The notes: a model not told the origin generated them from the sequence alone. DNA of 64,000 nt from an uncultured Lacinutrix sp. (GCF_947500325.1 NZ_CANMRQ010000004.1:124001-188000); one strand, 5' to 3'. Counted from the stretch's first letter, positions 56,636 through 64,000 are shown. Made by a program: numbers and translations.

Positions 56636-57099
56636 ATCATAAAGATTAAATAGTTGGAAATACAGGAGTTGGATCCAAATTTACTGATATTTATTGGTGT
56701 TTTACGATTTATTGATATTATTTATTACAAATAATAAAAATCTCATTTTCTTTAAAGGTAAATTATTTTTTTTGCATGATTGATTAAACGCTATAAACTA
56801 TATATTAAGTAGCAAAACTTGTATCAATTATAGTCATTGTAATTAGTAGAAATTGGAAGCAAGCACTAGTTGCTCTTAATAATTAACGTACCTTTGCTCA
56901 AGGATTACTAATCTTTTAGTATCAATCATTCACTATCAATTTTGTTGATGACCTTTTTAGGCAAAATCATCACATTAGCGGACTTCATACTTATAGTTGA
57001 ATTATCAGGAAATTAGTCCAACATCAGAGTGTTAATATATAGCACGCTAGATGCTTAAACGCATGTTTAGTTTTTTTGGTGTCATTAATATATTTTTAT
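56636..57099. other. Intergenic region before the headgroup-type cluster
   Basis: No gene is seen. A -7-like TACCTTTG (56889-56896) with TTG 16 bp upstream (56870-56872) could be a promoter for the cluster at 57100, leaving a leader of about 200 bases. Two near-copies of TTTA(C/T)TGATATT occur at about 56680 and 56710. Small hairpins such as TCAA-TTTTG-TTGA near 56936-56948 are weak. Confidence 0.4.
56889..56896 (+). promoter_or_regulatory. Candidate promoter for the nucleotidyltransferase-aminotransferase cluster
   Basis: TACCTTTG matches TAnnTTTG exactly; a TTG sits 16 bp upstream, slightly short of the usual 17-23. It precedes the ATG at 57100 by about 200 bp. Confidence 0.4.
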
Positions 57100-57897
57100 A
57101 TGAATAATGATTCAGTTAATGATTGTGGTCAAAAACGAATAACCACAGCATTACTTCTTGCGGCTGGTACTGGAAGTCGTCTTTTCCCACTAACAGAAAG
57201 TTCCCCAAAGTGCCTTACGTTAGTAAGTGACAAATCGATTCTAAATAGACTTTTAAAAAATTTAAAAAACCAAGGGTTTAAACGACTTGTAATTGTAACT
57301 GGTCATTTAAAAGAATGTATCATGGATAATCTTGGCAAAAAATCAGGAGACATTTCTATAGAGTATATTCATAGCCCTTTATATAAGACTACCAATAATA
57401 TTTATTCGCTGTGGATGGCTCGTCATATCATAAATGAACCATTTGTACTTTTTGAAAGCGATTTAGTATTAAACACGACTTTATTAGATAATATGGTTTA
57501 TCCAGATAGAATGGCTGTTGCTCTTATGCAACCATGGCTTAATGGAACAACAGTTTCTATTGATAAGGCAAATAAGGTTACAGCGTTTCAAAAGGGAACT
57601 ACAGAAGACTACTCAGGTACAAGATATAAAACAGTAAATATTTACAGCTTTTCACTTATATCTTGGAAATCCATTATTATAAGACTGAATAAATATATTT
57701 CAGAAGGCAATGTAAATTGCTATTATGAGAACATTTTGGCAGAAATGACTCACAACAAAAGTTTAGTTTTAGAATCCGTTTCATTTGATCATCAACCATG
57801 GTATGAAATAGATAACCTTAAAGATTTAGCGAAAGCCGAATTGTTATTCCCTAAAGAATTGATTGAAATAGAGGCGCTAGAAAACACTTTAACATAG
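57100..57897 (+). CDS. CTP:phospho-alcohol cytidylyltransferase-like nucleotidyltransferase
   Basis: I use the ATG at 57100 (265 aa), not a TTG at 57076. The nucleotidyltransferase loop 'ALLLAAGTGSRLFPLTESSPKCL' begins about residue 17, and 'FVLFESDLVLN' is the metal site. It resembles LicC/PntC-type cytidylyltransferases that activate phosphocholine or 2-aminoethylphosphonate more than sugar-1-phosphate enzymes ('SPLYKTTNNIYSLWMARHI' is typical). The next genes encode a PLP enzyme and a CDP-alcohol phosphatidyltransferase, in line with making a CDP-activated headgroup. Confidence 0.78.
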   Translation: MNNDSVNDCGQKRITTALLLAAGTGSRLFPLTESSPKCLTLVSDKSILNRLLKNLKNQGFKRLVIVTGHLKECIMDNLGKKSGDISIEYIHSPLYKTTNNIYSLWMARHIINEPFVLFESDLVLNTTLLDNMVYPDRMAVALMQPWLNGTTVSIDKANKVTAFQKGTTEDYSGTRYKTVNIYSFSLISWKSIIIRLNKYISEGNVNCYYENILAEMTHNKSLVLESVSFDHQPWYEIDNLKDLAKAELLFPKELIEIEALENTLT

Positions 57898-57948
57898 TTT
57901 AATCTAAGCGAACAGAACAGGAATAATTTAATTAAACATGAAATTGTA

Positions 57949-59055
57949 ATGCTAAGTAAATATAAAACTCAAGAAGAAAAATACGAATACATATCAAAAC
58001 AGCATGGTGGTTACTATAGACATCATTTTACAGACCATGCTTACCTGTACAACTTATACTTTCCACCTAAGGCAGTATTTAATCATTTAAAAGCTAATAT
58101 CAACAATTTGGTTTTAAATTACCCAATGGCACAAAATGCATTAGCAGAGCTTGTAGGTGCGATTATTAACCAACCTTTAGAAAGAATTGTAGTAGGTAAC
58201 GGAGGTGCAGAAATTATAAAAATACTATCTGGAAGTTTAGCAAAAAAATTAATTGTACCTGTACCATCTTTTAATGAATATGTAAATGCAGCACCAGAAG
58301 GTCACGTTGTAGAGTTTCCTCTTGATTTTCCTTCATTTGAATTAGATGTTGATAAATTTGCAGACGAAGCCATAAAAGTTGGTGCAGATATGGCTGTTGT
58401 GGTCACACCAAATAATCCTACATCACTATTAGTTCCTAAAATAGATTTAATTCGATTAGCAAAAAAGCTAAAACCAAGTAAATGCATGCTTATTATCGAT
58501 GAATCTTTTCTTGATTTTGCCGATAACAATGAACAAATAAGTTTGGAGAAAGATATTGCTAAATATCCAAATATGGCCATACTTAAGAGTATGAGTAAAG
58601 CTTACGGGATTTGTGGTCTTAGAATTGGTTATCTACTAACAGCTAATACAAATTTAGCATCGTCTGTTCGTAATGGTGTTCATATTTGGAATATTAATGG
58701 TTTTGCTGAAGAGTTTCTTAGAATACTACCTCAATACAAGCAAGAATTCGAAGATAGTTGTAAAGTCGTTAAGACAGATAGAGATATTTTCTATGAAAAC
58801 TTATGCACTATAGATGGCATGACTGTATTTAAACCAGATGCAAACTATATTTATTGTCGTTTGCCTGATATAGCTTTAAGCGGACCAGAAGTAACAAAAC
58901 GCCTTTTTATTAAATACAACATTTACATTAAACATAATGTAGGAAAAACCCAGCCAGATGCAGATAGATATATTAGAATTGCGAGCCGTACTAAAGATGA
59001 AAACGCCACACTTATAGATGCGTTAAAGGATGTAATGTACTTTAAAAGTAAATAA
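57949..59055 (+). CDS. PLP-dependent class I/II aminotransferase (HisC/CobD-like)
   Basis: The 368-aa product has the fold-type I signatures 'TPNNPTS' (153-159), Asp184 in 'IIDESFLDF', catalytic Lys217 in 'SMSKAYGICGLRIGY' and a C-terminal 'RYIRIASRT' arginine. The family includes histidinol-phosphate aminotransferase and the related L-threonine-O-phosphate decarboxylase CobD. No his or cob genes are nearby. Since neighbours activate and transfer a phospho-alcohol, a transaminase or decarboxylase acting on a phosphorylated amino acid or phosphonate is a reasonable guess. It starts 51 bp after the nucleotidyltransferase. Confidence 0.8.
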   Translation: MLSKYKTQEEKYEYISKQHGGYYRHHFTDHAYLYNLYFPPKAVFNHLKANINNLVLNYPMAQNALAELVGAIINQPLERIVVGNGGAEIIKILSGSLAKKLIVPVPSFNEYVNAAPEGHVVEFPLDFPSFELDVDKFADEAIKVGADMAVVVTPNNPTSLLVPKIDLIRLAKKLKPSKCMLIIDESFLDFADNNEQISLEKDIAKYPNMAILKSMSKAYGICGLRIGYLLTANTNLASSVRNGVHIWNINGFAEEFLRILPQYKQEFEDSCKVVKTDRDIFYENLCTIDGMTVFKPDANYIYCRLPDIALSGPEVTKRLFIKYNIYIKHNVGKTQPDADRYIRIASRTKDENATLIDALKDVMYFKSK

Positions 59056-59057
59056 CG

Positions 59058-59696
59058 ATGAATAAAAATAAACAAGCAAGCATGTTAAGTTTTGTAAAAG
59101 ACTTACCCAATATCTGTTCTTTAATAGGATTGTTTTGTACAGTATTAGCCATTTATTTTGCTATAGGAGGACAGTTTTTAGCATCAATTATTGCTATATT
59201 ATGGTCGGTATTATTCGATTGGTATGATGGCATTATAGCTCGCAAAATAAAAGGTAGAACTAAAGAACAAGGCGTTTTTGGGGTACAGTTTGATTCTATT
59301 ATAGATATTGTAAGCTTTGGTGTTTACCCAGCAATATTACTTTTAAGTTATGGAAATTATGAAATATGGTTTATACCTGGTGCATTTGTAATTATTGCAA
59401 TTTGTGCAATACGTTTAAGCTATTTTAATATTTATGGCCTTATAGATAGTAAAACTTATAGAGGTCTTTCAGTTGATAATAATGCTCTAATTTTGGCATT
59501 TGTTTTTTTATTTGAAGGTTTTATAGACCATACTGTTTTTTCAATACTAATGTATGTAGTATTGCTAATTTTAGCCACTTTAAATCTGTCATCAATTCCA
59601 ATACCTAAATTTTCAGGAAAATGGGTCTATGCTTTAATTATATATGTATTGGTATTAACATTAATTTTTGGAAGGGATATATATAACCAAATATAG
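59058..59696 (+). CDS. CDP-alcohol phosphatidyltransferase
   Basis: The 212-aa membrane protein has the CDP-OH-P motif as D54-x2-D57-G58-x2-A61-R62-x12-G75-x3-D79-x3-D83; the spacer before G75 is longer than the usual eight. Several transmembrane helices surround it. The enzyme transfers a phospho-alcohol from a CDP donor to an acceptor or uses CDP-diacylglycerol. It begins 2 bp after the aminotransferase stop, so the two are coupled. Confidence 0.88.
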   Translation: MNKNKQASMLSFVKDLPNICSLIGLFCTVLAIYFAIGGQFLASIIAILWSVLFDWYDGIIARKIKGRTKEQGVFGVQFDSIIDIVSFGVYPAILLLSYGNYEIWFIPGAFVIIAICAIRLSYFNIYGLIDSKTYRGLSVDNNALILAFVFLFEGFIDHTVFSILMYVVLLILATLNLSSIPIPKFSGKWVYALIIYVLVLTLIFGRDIYNQI

Positions 59697-59722
59697 TAAA
59701 CTAAAGAAAGTGTCGAATTAAT

Positions 59723-59753
59723 ATTAAGTTTTTAACATGAAACTTAATGTTAA
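59723..59753 (+). promoter_or_regulatory. Two overlapping alternative hairpins after the cluster
   Basis: ATTAAGTTT (59723-59731) pairs with AAACTTAAT (59740-59748), while TTAACAT (59732-59738) pairs with ATGTTAA (59747-59753). The two stems interlock and exclude each other. No strong T run follows, so a simple terminator is doubtful. Confidence 0.35.
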
Positions 59754-59858
59754 TTATGGAACGCAGGTTATAAAAAGAAGTAGATAAAGTTAAAAAAAAG
59801 TAATAAATGGAATTGAAAAGAATAGATCTTAAAGACATAATTGTATCATTTTTATAAG

Positions 59859-60020
59859 TTACAATTTAAATGACGATACTTGGTACTTTTTAATATTGTG
59901 GTTATGCATATCTAAATAGTGATATTTTTCAGTTTCATTTTTAATAGTATAGGTAATAACATTTCTAATTTTGTTGTTGATTTTTGGTACTTCTTTTAGA
60001 AAAATAGTTAATGTTTTCAT
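59859..60020 (-). CDS. Possible small protein (53 aa)
   Basis: The frame from ATG (60018-60020) to TAA (59859) codes for 53 residues opening 'MKTLTIFLKEVPKINNKIRN', with basic and aromatic residues and no signal. An A-rich leader precedes the ATG, as is common for genes here. I recognise no family. It could be a chance frame. Confidence 0.4.
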   Translation of the reverse strand: MKTLTIFLKEVPKINNKIRNVITYTIKNETEKYHYLDMHNHNIKKYQVSSFKL

Positions 60021-60614
60021 TTTTATTGTTTTTTAAGTTTAGCAAAAGTTACTAGTTCTAACTGCAATTATCTAAAGGTGATCTTTTTAATTGGAATAAG
60101 CATCATTATTAACAATCAATTTAAACCAGCAAAGGTTAGAAGGACATCTCATGTTTAAAAGTATCGCGTTATTATTACAACACTAATGTCCATTCTCAAC
60201 AAGACAATAACAAATAATGGCTATATGGTAAGTGTAATATAAGCTCATGTTAACATGGTTTCGAAAACGAGGTTCTTATCATATAAGTGTTTAATTTGGT
60301 ATGACTAAATATAAGTTGAACATTAGCATTTTAAATTACTATTCAATTGATTTGTTGCACCCCAATCTGTTATGAATCAAGTTAGAACTTTCCTATTCAT
60401 TTTCTAATAAAAAAGAATAACTACATATTATCCCAATTATAAGACGTTTCTTTACAAAAGTTTTCCAAAATTATTATTTAATAAGGATTTTTCTATTCCA
60501 CCTTATTTCCTCTATTTTTTTGTTTTACTAGCGGATACTTTTTGTAACGAAGAACTCCTTATAGAGAATGAAATTTCATTACTATTTGGATGATTCAATA
60601 AAACTTTAGTTTGA
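60021..60614. other. Intergenic region before the sigma factor gene
   Basis: About 590 bp without a supported gene. The perfect palindrome CATGTTAACATG is at 60245-60256. The DNA just before 60615 is T-rich and carries no clear promoter for the sigma gene. Confidence 0.4.
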
Positions 60615-61478
60615 ATGAGACCACTCCAAATAATTAAGCAAGTTACAAATAGAGATGATTCATCATTAGATAAATATTTGAGTGATATTAACAAAATAAA
60701 TTTAATATCATTAGAACGGGAGGTTGAATTAGCTATACTCATAAAAGAGGGCAATCAACTTGCTTTGAATGAACTAACAAATGCCAATCTTAGATTTGTT
60801 GTATCTGTGGCTAAGCAACATCAAAACAAAGGCTTGTCACTCCCAGATTTAATTAATGAAGGAAATTTAGGATTATTAAAAGCGGCAAAACGTTTTGATG
60901 AAACTCGTGGATTCAAATTTATTTCTTATGCCGTATGGTGGATTAGACAAAGCATAGTACAATCTTTATCTGAAAATTCAAGAACAGTAAGGCTGCCTCT
61001 TAATAAGATAGGTGTTATAAATAAAATAAAGAAGGCAATAGCTTTTTTTGAACAAAAGAATAACCGAAAGCCTAGTGTTTATGAGATTTCCGAGATAATA
61101 GAGGTGCCTGTTTTAGAAGTTAAACTTTGTATTAAGAGTTCAGGATATAGTGTTTCTATGGATGCACCATTATCGCAAGAAACAGAACTTAATATGCATA
61201 ACGTTATTGTTACCGATATGTATCCACAGCCGGATAATGTTTTATTGTTAGATTCACTCCGTACAGATTTAGAAGCTGTATTGAATTCTCTTTCAGAAAG
61301 AGAGGGAGAAATAATTAAACTTCATTATGGTATAGGCTTAGAATTTTCAATGACTTTATTGGAAATAGCTCAATTATTTGGAATAACGCGAGAACGGGTA
61401 AGGCAAATAAAAGAGTCTGCGATTTTAAGAATAAAAAACTCAAACAAATCTCACCTTTTAATAAAGTATTTGGGGTGA
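60615..61478 (+). CDS. RpoD/SigA-like sigma factor, likely an accessory copy
   Basis: The 287-aa product has the full set of group 1/2 regions in the compact Bacteroidota form: '1.2' and '2' with 'NANLRFVVSVAKQHQNKGLSLPDLINEGNLGL', 'RFDETRGFKFISYAVWWIRQSIVQSL', and region 4 'MTLLEIAQLFGITRERVRQIKESAILRIK'. It has the same length as the housekeeping Bacteroidota RpoD but changed residues in region 3 and the linker (for example 'IIEVPVLEVKLCIKSSGYS'). I infer it is a second copy, because the neighbourhood is accessory. The HTH regulator follows 24 bp later. Confidence 0.85.
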   Translation: MRPLQIIKQVTNRDDSSLDKYLSDINKINLISLEREVELAILIKEGNQLALNELTNANLRFVVSVAKQHQNKGLSLPDLINEGNLGLLKAAKRFDETRGFKFISYAVWWIRQSIVQSLSENSRTVRLPLNKIGVINKIKKAIAFFEQKNNRKPSVYEISEIIEVPVLEVKLCIKSSGYSVSMDAPLSQETELNMHNVIVTDMYPQPDNVLLLDSLRTDLEAVLNSLSEREGEIIKLHYGIGLEFSMTLLEIAQLFGITRERVRQIKESAILRIKNSNKSHLLIKYLG

Positions 61479-61502
61479 AAAACGATTAATTCCTAAAAAT
61501 TA

Positions 61503-62063
61503 ATGAAGCTTTATATTAAATATATGGTAAGCTTAAGATGCAAGCTTTTCGTTAAAAATGAGCTAGAAAAACTGGGTTTACACTATATAAGTGTTGAGCT
61601 TGGAATGATTGAAATAAAAGAAGATATTTCCGAATCTCAAAAACAAGAATTCAAATCAAATTTAGCGATATCAGGGTTAGAATTAATGGATGATAATAGA
61701 AGTATTCTTATAGATAAAATAAAAAACGTGATTATAGAAATGATTCATTATTCTGATGAAGTCCCAAAAGTTAATTATTCAGATTACATAGCACAAAAAT
61801 TGAATTATGATTACACGTATTTATCAAATTTGTTTTCAGAAGTAAAAGGAATTACTATTCAGCATTTTATTATTAAACACAAAATAGAAAGGGCAAAAGA
61901 ATTGATTCTTTACAACGAACTTAATCTCACTGAAATTGCCTATAAATTAAATTACAGTAGTGTTGCTCATTTGTCTAATCAATTCAAAAAAGTTACTGGA
62001 CATACACCTTCTTTTTATAAAAAAATCGGACAAAAAAGAAAGCTGAATCTAGAGAATCTGTAA
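61503..62063 (+). CDS. AraC-family transcriptional regulator
   Basis: The 186-aa product has a C-terminal AraC double HTH ('YIAQKLNYDYTYLSNLFSEVKG' and 'LNLTEIAYKLNYSSVAHLSNQFKKVTGHTPSFYKK'). The first 80 residues are not the usual AraC cupin but a short alpha/beta segment containing 'ISVELGMIEIKEDIS'. It follows the sigma factor by 24 bp, so they are probably co-transcribed, and it precedes the CsbD-like gene. Confidence 0.88.
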   Translation: MKLYIKYMVSLRCKLFVKNELEKLGLHYISVELGMIEIKEDISESQKQEFKSNLAISGLELMDDNRSILIDKIKNVIIEMIHYSDEVPKVNYSDYIAQKLNYDYTYLSNLFSEVKGITIQHFIIKHKIERAKELILYNELNLTEIAYKLNYSSVAHLSNQFKKVTGHTPSFYKKIGQKRKLNLENL

Positions 62064-62163
62064 CATGTGTAATCATATATGTCAGTTGTGTAACACAATT
62101 TAAGGTATTAGTAGTCATCTTTATGATAGTAGTACAATTAAGCACTGCTTTAAATACATAATT

Positions 62164-62409
62164 ATGGAAACCCAGAACAAAGAAGGCGAGAAAAAGACAA
62201 GTGAGCTATTTAAATTTAGTGGCGATTGGGACAAACAATCTAAAGCATTGAAGGTAAAATATCCAAAATTAACTTCAGAAGATGTGAAATTTGAAAGTGG
62301 TAAAGAATTAGATTTAATTAAAAGATTAGAGAACAAGTTAGATAAAGACAGAAATGAAGTTGTAGGTATCTTGAAATCAAATTATAAAAGCATTGCAAAT
62401 ACAATCTAG
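62164..62409 (+). CDS. CsbD-like stress protein
   Basis: The 81-aa product carries the CsbD-like pattern 'FSGDWDKQSKALKVKYPKLT' followed by 'VKFESGKELDLIKRLENKLD'. CsbD-like proteins are small, soluble and strongly induced in general stress. The upstream region has AGTTGTGTAAC (62094-62104), which recurs before the candidate RNA at 62495. Confidence 0.75.
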   Translation: METQNKEGEKKTSELFKFSGDWDKQSKALKVKYPKLTSEDVKFESGKELDLIKRLENKLDKDRNEVVGILKSNYKSIANTI

Positions 62410-62493
62410 AATATTAAGTTAAGTCTATGAATTAAGAACTGTTATTTTTTATTGGCTTTATTTTAAATCAGTGATTTATGTAACTATAGCTAC

Positions 62494-62505
62494 AAGTTGT
62501 ATAAC
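62494..62505 (+). repeat. Repeated upstream element AGTTGTRTAAC
   Basis: AGTTGTGTAAC at 62094-62104 and AGTTGTATAAC at 62495-62505 differ in one base. Each precedes a likely transcription unit (the CsbD-like gene, and the possible RNA at 62540). They may be shared operators for the stress regulators encoded just upstream. Confidence 0.4.
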
Positions 62506-62525
62506 TTAATAAACAATTTCATCGT

Positions 62526-62533
62526 TAACTTTG
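62526..62533 (+). promoter_or_regulatory. -7 element before a possible small RNA
   Basis: TAACTTTG matches TAnnTTTG exactly. The nearest TTG upstream (62497-62499) is 26 bp away, which is longer than usual. Confidence 0.4.
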
Positions 62534-62539
62534 TAAAGC

Positions 62540-62620
62540 TATTAATCAGTTAGAGAAGTCCAGATAAATTAAATTATCTGGGATTAGAAAAGCAGATTTA
62601 AAAGTCTGCTTTCTTGTTTT
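62540..62620 (+). ncRNA. Possible short RNA or leader ending in a terminator
   Basis: Starting just after the -7 element, the sequence folds into CCAGATAA/TTATCTGG (62560-62567 / 62574-62581), then a terminator-like AAAGCAGA/TCTGCTTT (62589-62596 / 62605-62612) with a T-rich tail to about 62620. The next frame begins about 90 bp later. This could be a free small RNA or an attenuated leader for the small genes downstream. Confidence 0.45.
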
Positions 62621-62708
62621 GGTAAAAAATATGATATATATAACTGTGTTTTTCAACTATATAAATAGACTATAAATCCTTACTAATTAACCTTCAAAAA
62701 TTATAATC

Positions 62709-62849
62709 ATGTCAAAAGAAAAAGCTGCAAAGCTAAAAACAGTAAAACAGAACCAACTAGGAGAGCGAAAGAAAAGAAAAAGGCTAAAGCAGAAAAGAGA
62801 CGAATCAAAAAAGATGAGTAAATACAATTTGTATTATGAAGAATTATGA
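62709..62849 (+). pseudogene. Small basic protein gene, probably frameshifted
   Basis: ATG at 62709 opens a very Lys/Arg-rich frame ('MSKEKAAKLKTVKQNQLGER', 46 codons, ending inside the cupin gene). If one base is added in the A run near 62748-62751 the frame instead reads 'TVKTEPTRRAKEKKKAKAEK' and stops at TAA 62819-62821, which looks like the short alkaline proteins found in flavobacteria. A deletion, a sequencing error or real frameshifting are all possible. Confidence 0.45.
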
Positions 62850-63186
62850 ATTTGAAAACCTTAAGGCATTCAACATTAGCGATAAACTAAAATATGTTTC
62901 CAATGCCATAATTGTTAAACACATTTTAAATGAAAAAACAGGCAATATAATGGCTTTAGCGTTGGACTATGGCAAAGTGTATAAGCCCAAACTAACACCT
63001 TTTTCAACTTTTGTAAATGTCATTGAAGGAAAAGCAGAAATTGTGGTAGACGACATATCCACTTATTTACAAAAGAATGATTCAATGATTATTCCTGGTC
63101 ATGTTTTATATACAATAGAAGCAAATGAAAGATTTAAGATGTTTTCAATAATTTTAAAAAGTGGCTATGATGATTTAGAACCATAG
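62836..63186 (+). CDS. Cupin-domain protein
   Basis: The 116-aa product has a small cupin barrel: 'NVIEGKAEIVVDDISTYLQKNDSMIIPGHVLYTIEA'. Metal-binding histidines of the first cupin motif are not obvious ('TPFSTFVNVIEGKAEIVV' lacks the HxH), so it may be non-metal-binding. It belongs to the stress-type group after the sigma gene. The gene at 63203 follows after 16 bp. Confidence 0.75.
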   Translation: MKNYEFENLKAFNISDKLKYVSNAIIVKHILNEKTGNIMALALDYGKVYKPKLTPFSTFVNVIEGKAEIVVDDISTYLQKNDSMIIPGHVLYTIEANERFKMFSIILKSGYDDLEP

Positions 63187-63202
63187 AATAAAATCAATAA
63201 TT

Positions 63203-63379
63203 ATGAGTAATTTATTTAAATCAGGTGATATAGTGTGTGCAAAAGTTAATCCTACAAAATCTCTAAAAGTTAGAATTTTTGCGAGAAAAGTCTATTATTG
63301 TGATGTATATAATCATCCAGAAGAAAAAGAAGAAGTTTATTTTGAAAGAGAAATTGAATTTTATAAAAATGAAAACTAG
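63203..63379 (+). CDS. Small conserved flavobacterial protein (58 aa)
   Basis: The frame ATG 63203 to TAG 63379 codes for 58 residues: 'MSNLFKSGDIVCAKVNPTKS' ... 'YYCDVYNHPEEKEEVYFERE'. I recall short flavobacterial proteins of the form 'GDIV.AKVNP...V.R....YYC.....P..KE.VYFERE', so this is probably a real conserved gene. It is 16 bp after the cupin gene. No function known. Confidence 0.65.
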   Translation: MSNLFKSGDIVCAKVNPTKSLKVRIFARKVYYCDVYNHPEEKEEVYFEREIEFYKNEN

Positions 63380-63952
63380 ATATAGTTCAATTTAGGAAAG
63401 TTCTTTTGGTAATGTTTCATTGATAAAAAATCGTTTCAATAACCAGTCAAGCTGGCTACAAGTGTTTTTCATAAGATGTTAAGCTAAGTTATATTTTTAA
63501 AACTGATAATCAACTAATTAAATTTGCTGTAAGCTAAAGTTCTCAACAAGATATTAACATATGTTAATTCTTATTTTTTATTCTAAATACCGTTTACAAA
63601 ATATAAAAAGAGTGCTATGTGTTTTCTATATCTATTTATGTTTATTTGTCTTAGGTATGGTTATATATACGCTCATGCATAAATATCATGCTTCCATGAC
63701 ATCTTTACTAAATTAAGCTTATTATTCTCTCAACTTTGATTAATCTAATACAATGCTGTATTACAACTAGGGAATTCTACCTGATTATAGAAAACAGGTG
63801 TTTTACCCTAGTAAAGACTAGAGCATAATTAGACTTTTACAACATAATAAGAAACAAACTATTTGCTTAAGTAGCTACTATCTGGTTTTTGTTATGTGAG
63901 AGTGGCATCCGAAAAACTATAATAGAGTAGGAACGTATTTAAATAAATTACC
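63380..63952. other. Intergenic region with palindromes
   Basis: No gene is supported. The region holds a 16-bp perfect palindrome ATTAACATATGTTAAT (63553-63568) and a nested inverted repeat: ACTAGGG (63766-63772) with CCCTAGT (63806-63812), and inside it ACCTG (63779-63783) with CAGGT (63795-63799). Confidence 0.5.
63766..63812 (+). promoter_or_regulatory. Nested inverted repeat ACTAGGG...ACCTG...CAGGT...CCCTAGT
   Basis: Outer arms of 7 bp (63766-63772 / 63806-63812) and inner arms of 5 bp (63779-63783 / 63795-63799) give a stem with internal loops. It lies 140 bp upstream of the gene at 63953 and could be an operator or leader structure. Confidence 0.4.
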
Positions 63953-64000
63953 ATGAGTGCAATTACAACAATTACATTACCCACTCCAATTGATTGGAGT
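63953..64000 (+). CDS. Start of a gene cut by the window end
   Basis: ATG at 63953 opens a frame reading 'MSAITTITLPTPIDWS' to the last base. Sixteen codons are too few to assign a family. The A-rich stretch before the ATG fits other genes here. Confidence 0.45.
   Translation, partial: MSAITTITLPTPIDWS

Noticed and set aside
57076-57099. TTG start for the nucleotidyltransferase
   Set aside because: An ATG at 57100 gives the normal N-terminus for the family.
60245-60256. Palindrome CATGTTAACATG as an operator
   Set aside because: It is isolated, 360 bp from the next gene, and such short AT-rich palindromes are expected by chance.
63617-63682. Short frame beginning MCFLYLFMFICL
   Set aside because: Only 21 codons with biased hydrophobic content; no support.

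Overview
The window reads as chromosomal DNA of an AT-rich member of the Bacteroidota, most likely a marine-type Flavobacteriaceae. Supporting signs are the low GC content, lack of Shine-Dalgarno sequences, many '...CSKDD' lipoproteins, a Bacteroidota-type short RpoD-like sigma factor, LptD and TamB of the Bacteroidota type, BshA (bacillithiol instead of glutathione), and TAnnTTTG-like -7 elements. Most of the window is ordinary core genome. I see no rRNA, tRNA, CRISPR array, insertion sequence or prophage.

Layout. 1-13.2 kb: 3' part of tamB, a glycolysis pair (pfkA, gapA) closed by a terminator, an N-acetylglucosamine-kinase-like gene, a lipoprotein subclass B1 metallo-beta-lactamase, a CrtI/retinol-saturase-like oxidoreductase, then ridA and lptD on the minus strand. 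13.3-21.4 kb: a long same-strand run with amidase, MCE/MlaD protein, an HdrC/HdrB-like Fe-S pair interrupted by two small secreted proteins, PH-domain membrane proteins and a conserved cytosolic protein. 21.5-30.5 kb: serB (GTG start inside a potential hairpin), a GH3-beta-lactamase fusion, bshA, and a convergent set GH109 / N-acetylhexosamine kinase-like / nucleotidyltransferase that looks like N-acetylhexosamine salvage.

30.6-42.8 kb: outer-membrane barrel, DUF937-OmpA protein, a DUF1338 - Lrp - FAD/Fe-S dehydrogenase block matching the 2-oxoadipate to D-2-hydroxyglutarate to 2-oxoglutarate route of lysine catabolism, LpxH-like phosphoesterase, two paralogous lipoproteins, aroC and a dicarboxylate/amino-acid symporter. 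42.8-47.0 kb: a tight four-gene operon of a glutathione-synthetase-like ATP-grasp enzyme, a rhodanese fused to a TerB-like domain, an N-formylglutamate-amidohydrolase-like enzyme and a DUF1704 'QEGLA' metallopeptidase. This is my best candidate for an under-described system: a ligase and a peptidase encoded together.

47.0-64 kb: regulators and accessory genes. These include a TPR/HTH membrane regulator divergent from two paralogous cadherin-like lipoproteins with repeated TGTCCAT sites between them, MutS2 without an Smr domain, a HEAT-repeat DNA glycosylase-like protein, a gene followed by the decayed tail of a second copy, and a 50-aa cysteine-motif protein. There follows a three-gene candidate lipid or polymer headgroup cluster (cytidylyltransferase-like, HisC/CobD-like PLP enzyme, CDP-alcohol phosphatidyltransferase). 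Last is a stress-like island with a second RpoD-like sigma factor, an AraC regulator, CsbD-like protein, a cupin, several small proteins, a possible small RNA and one probable frameshifted small gene.
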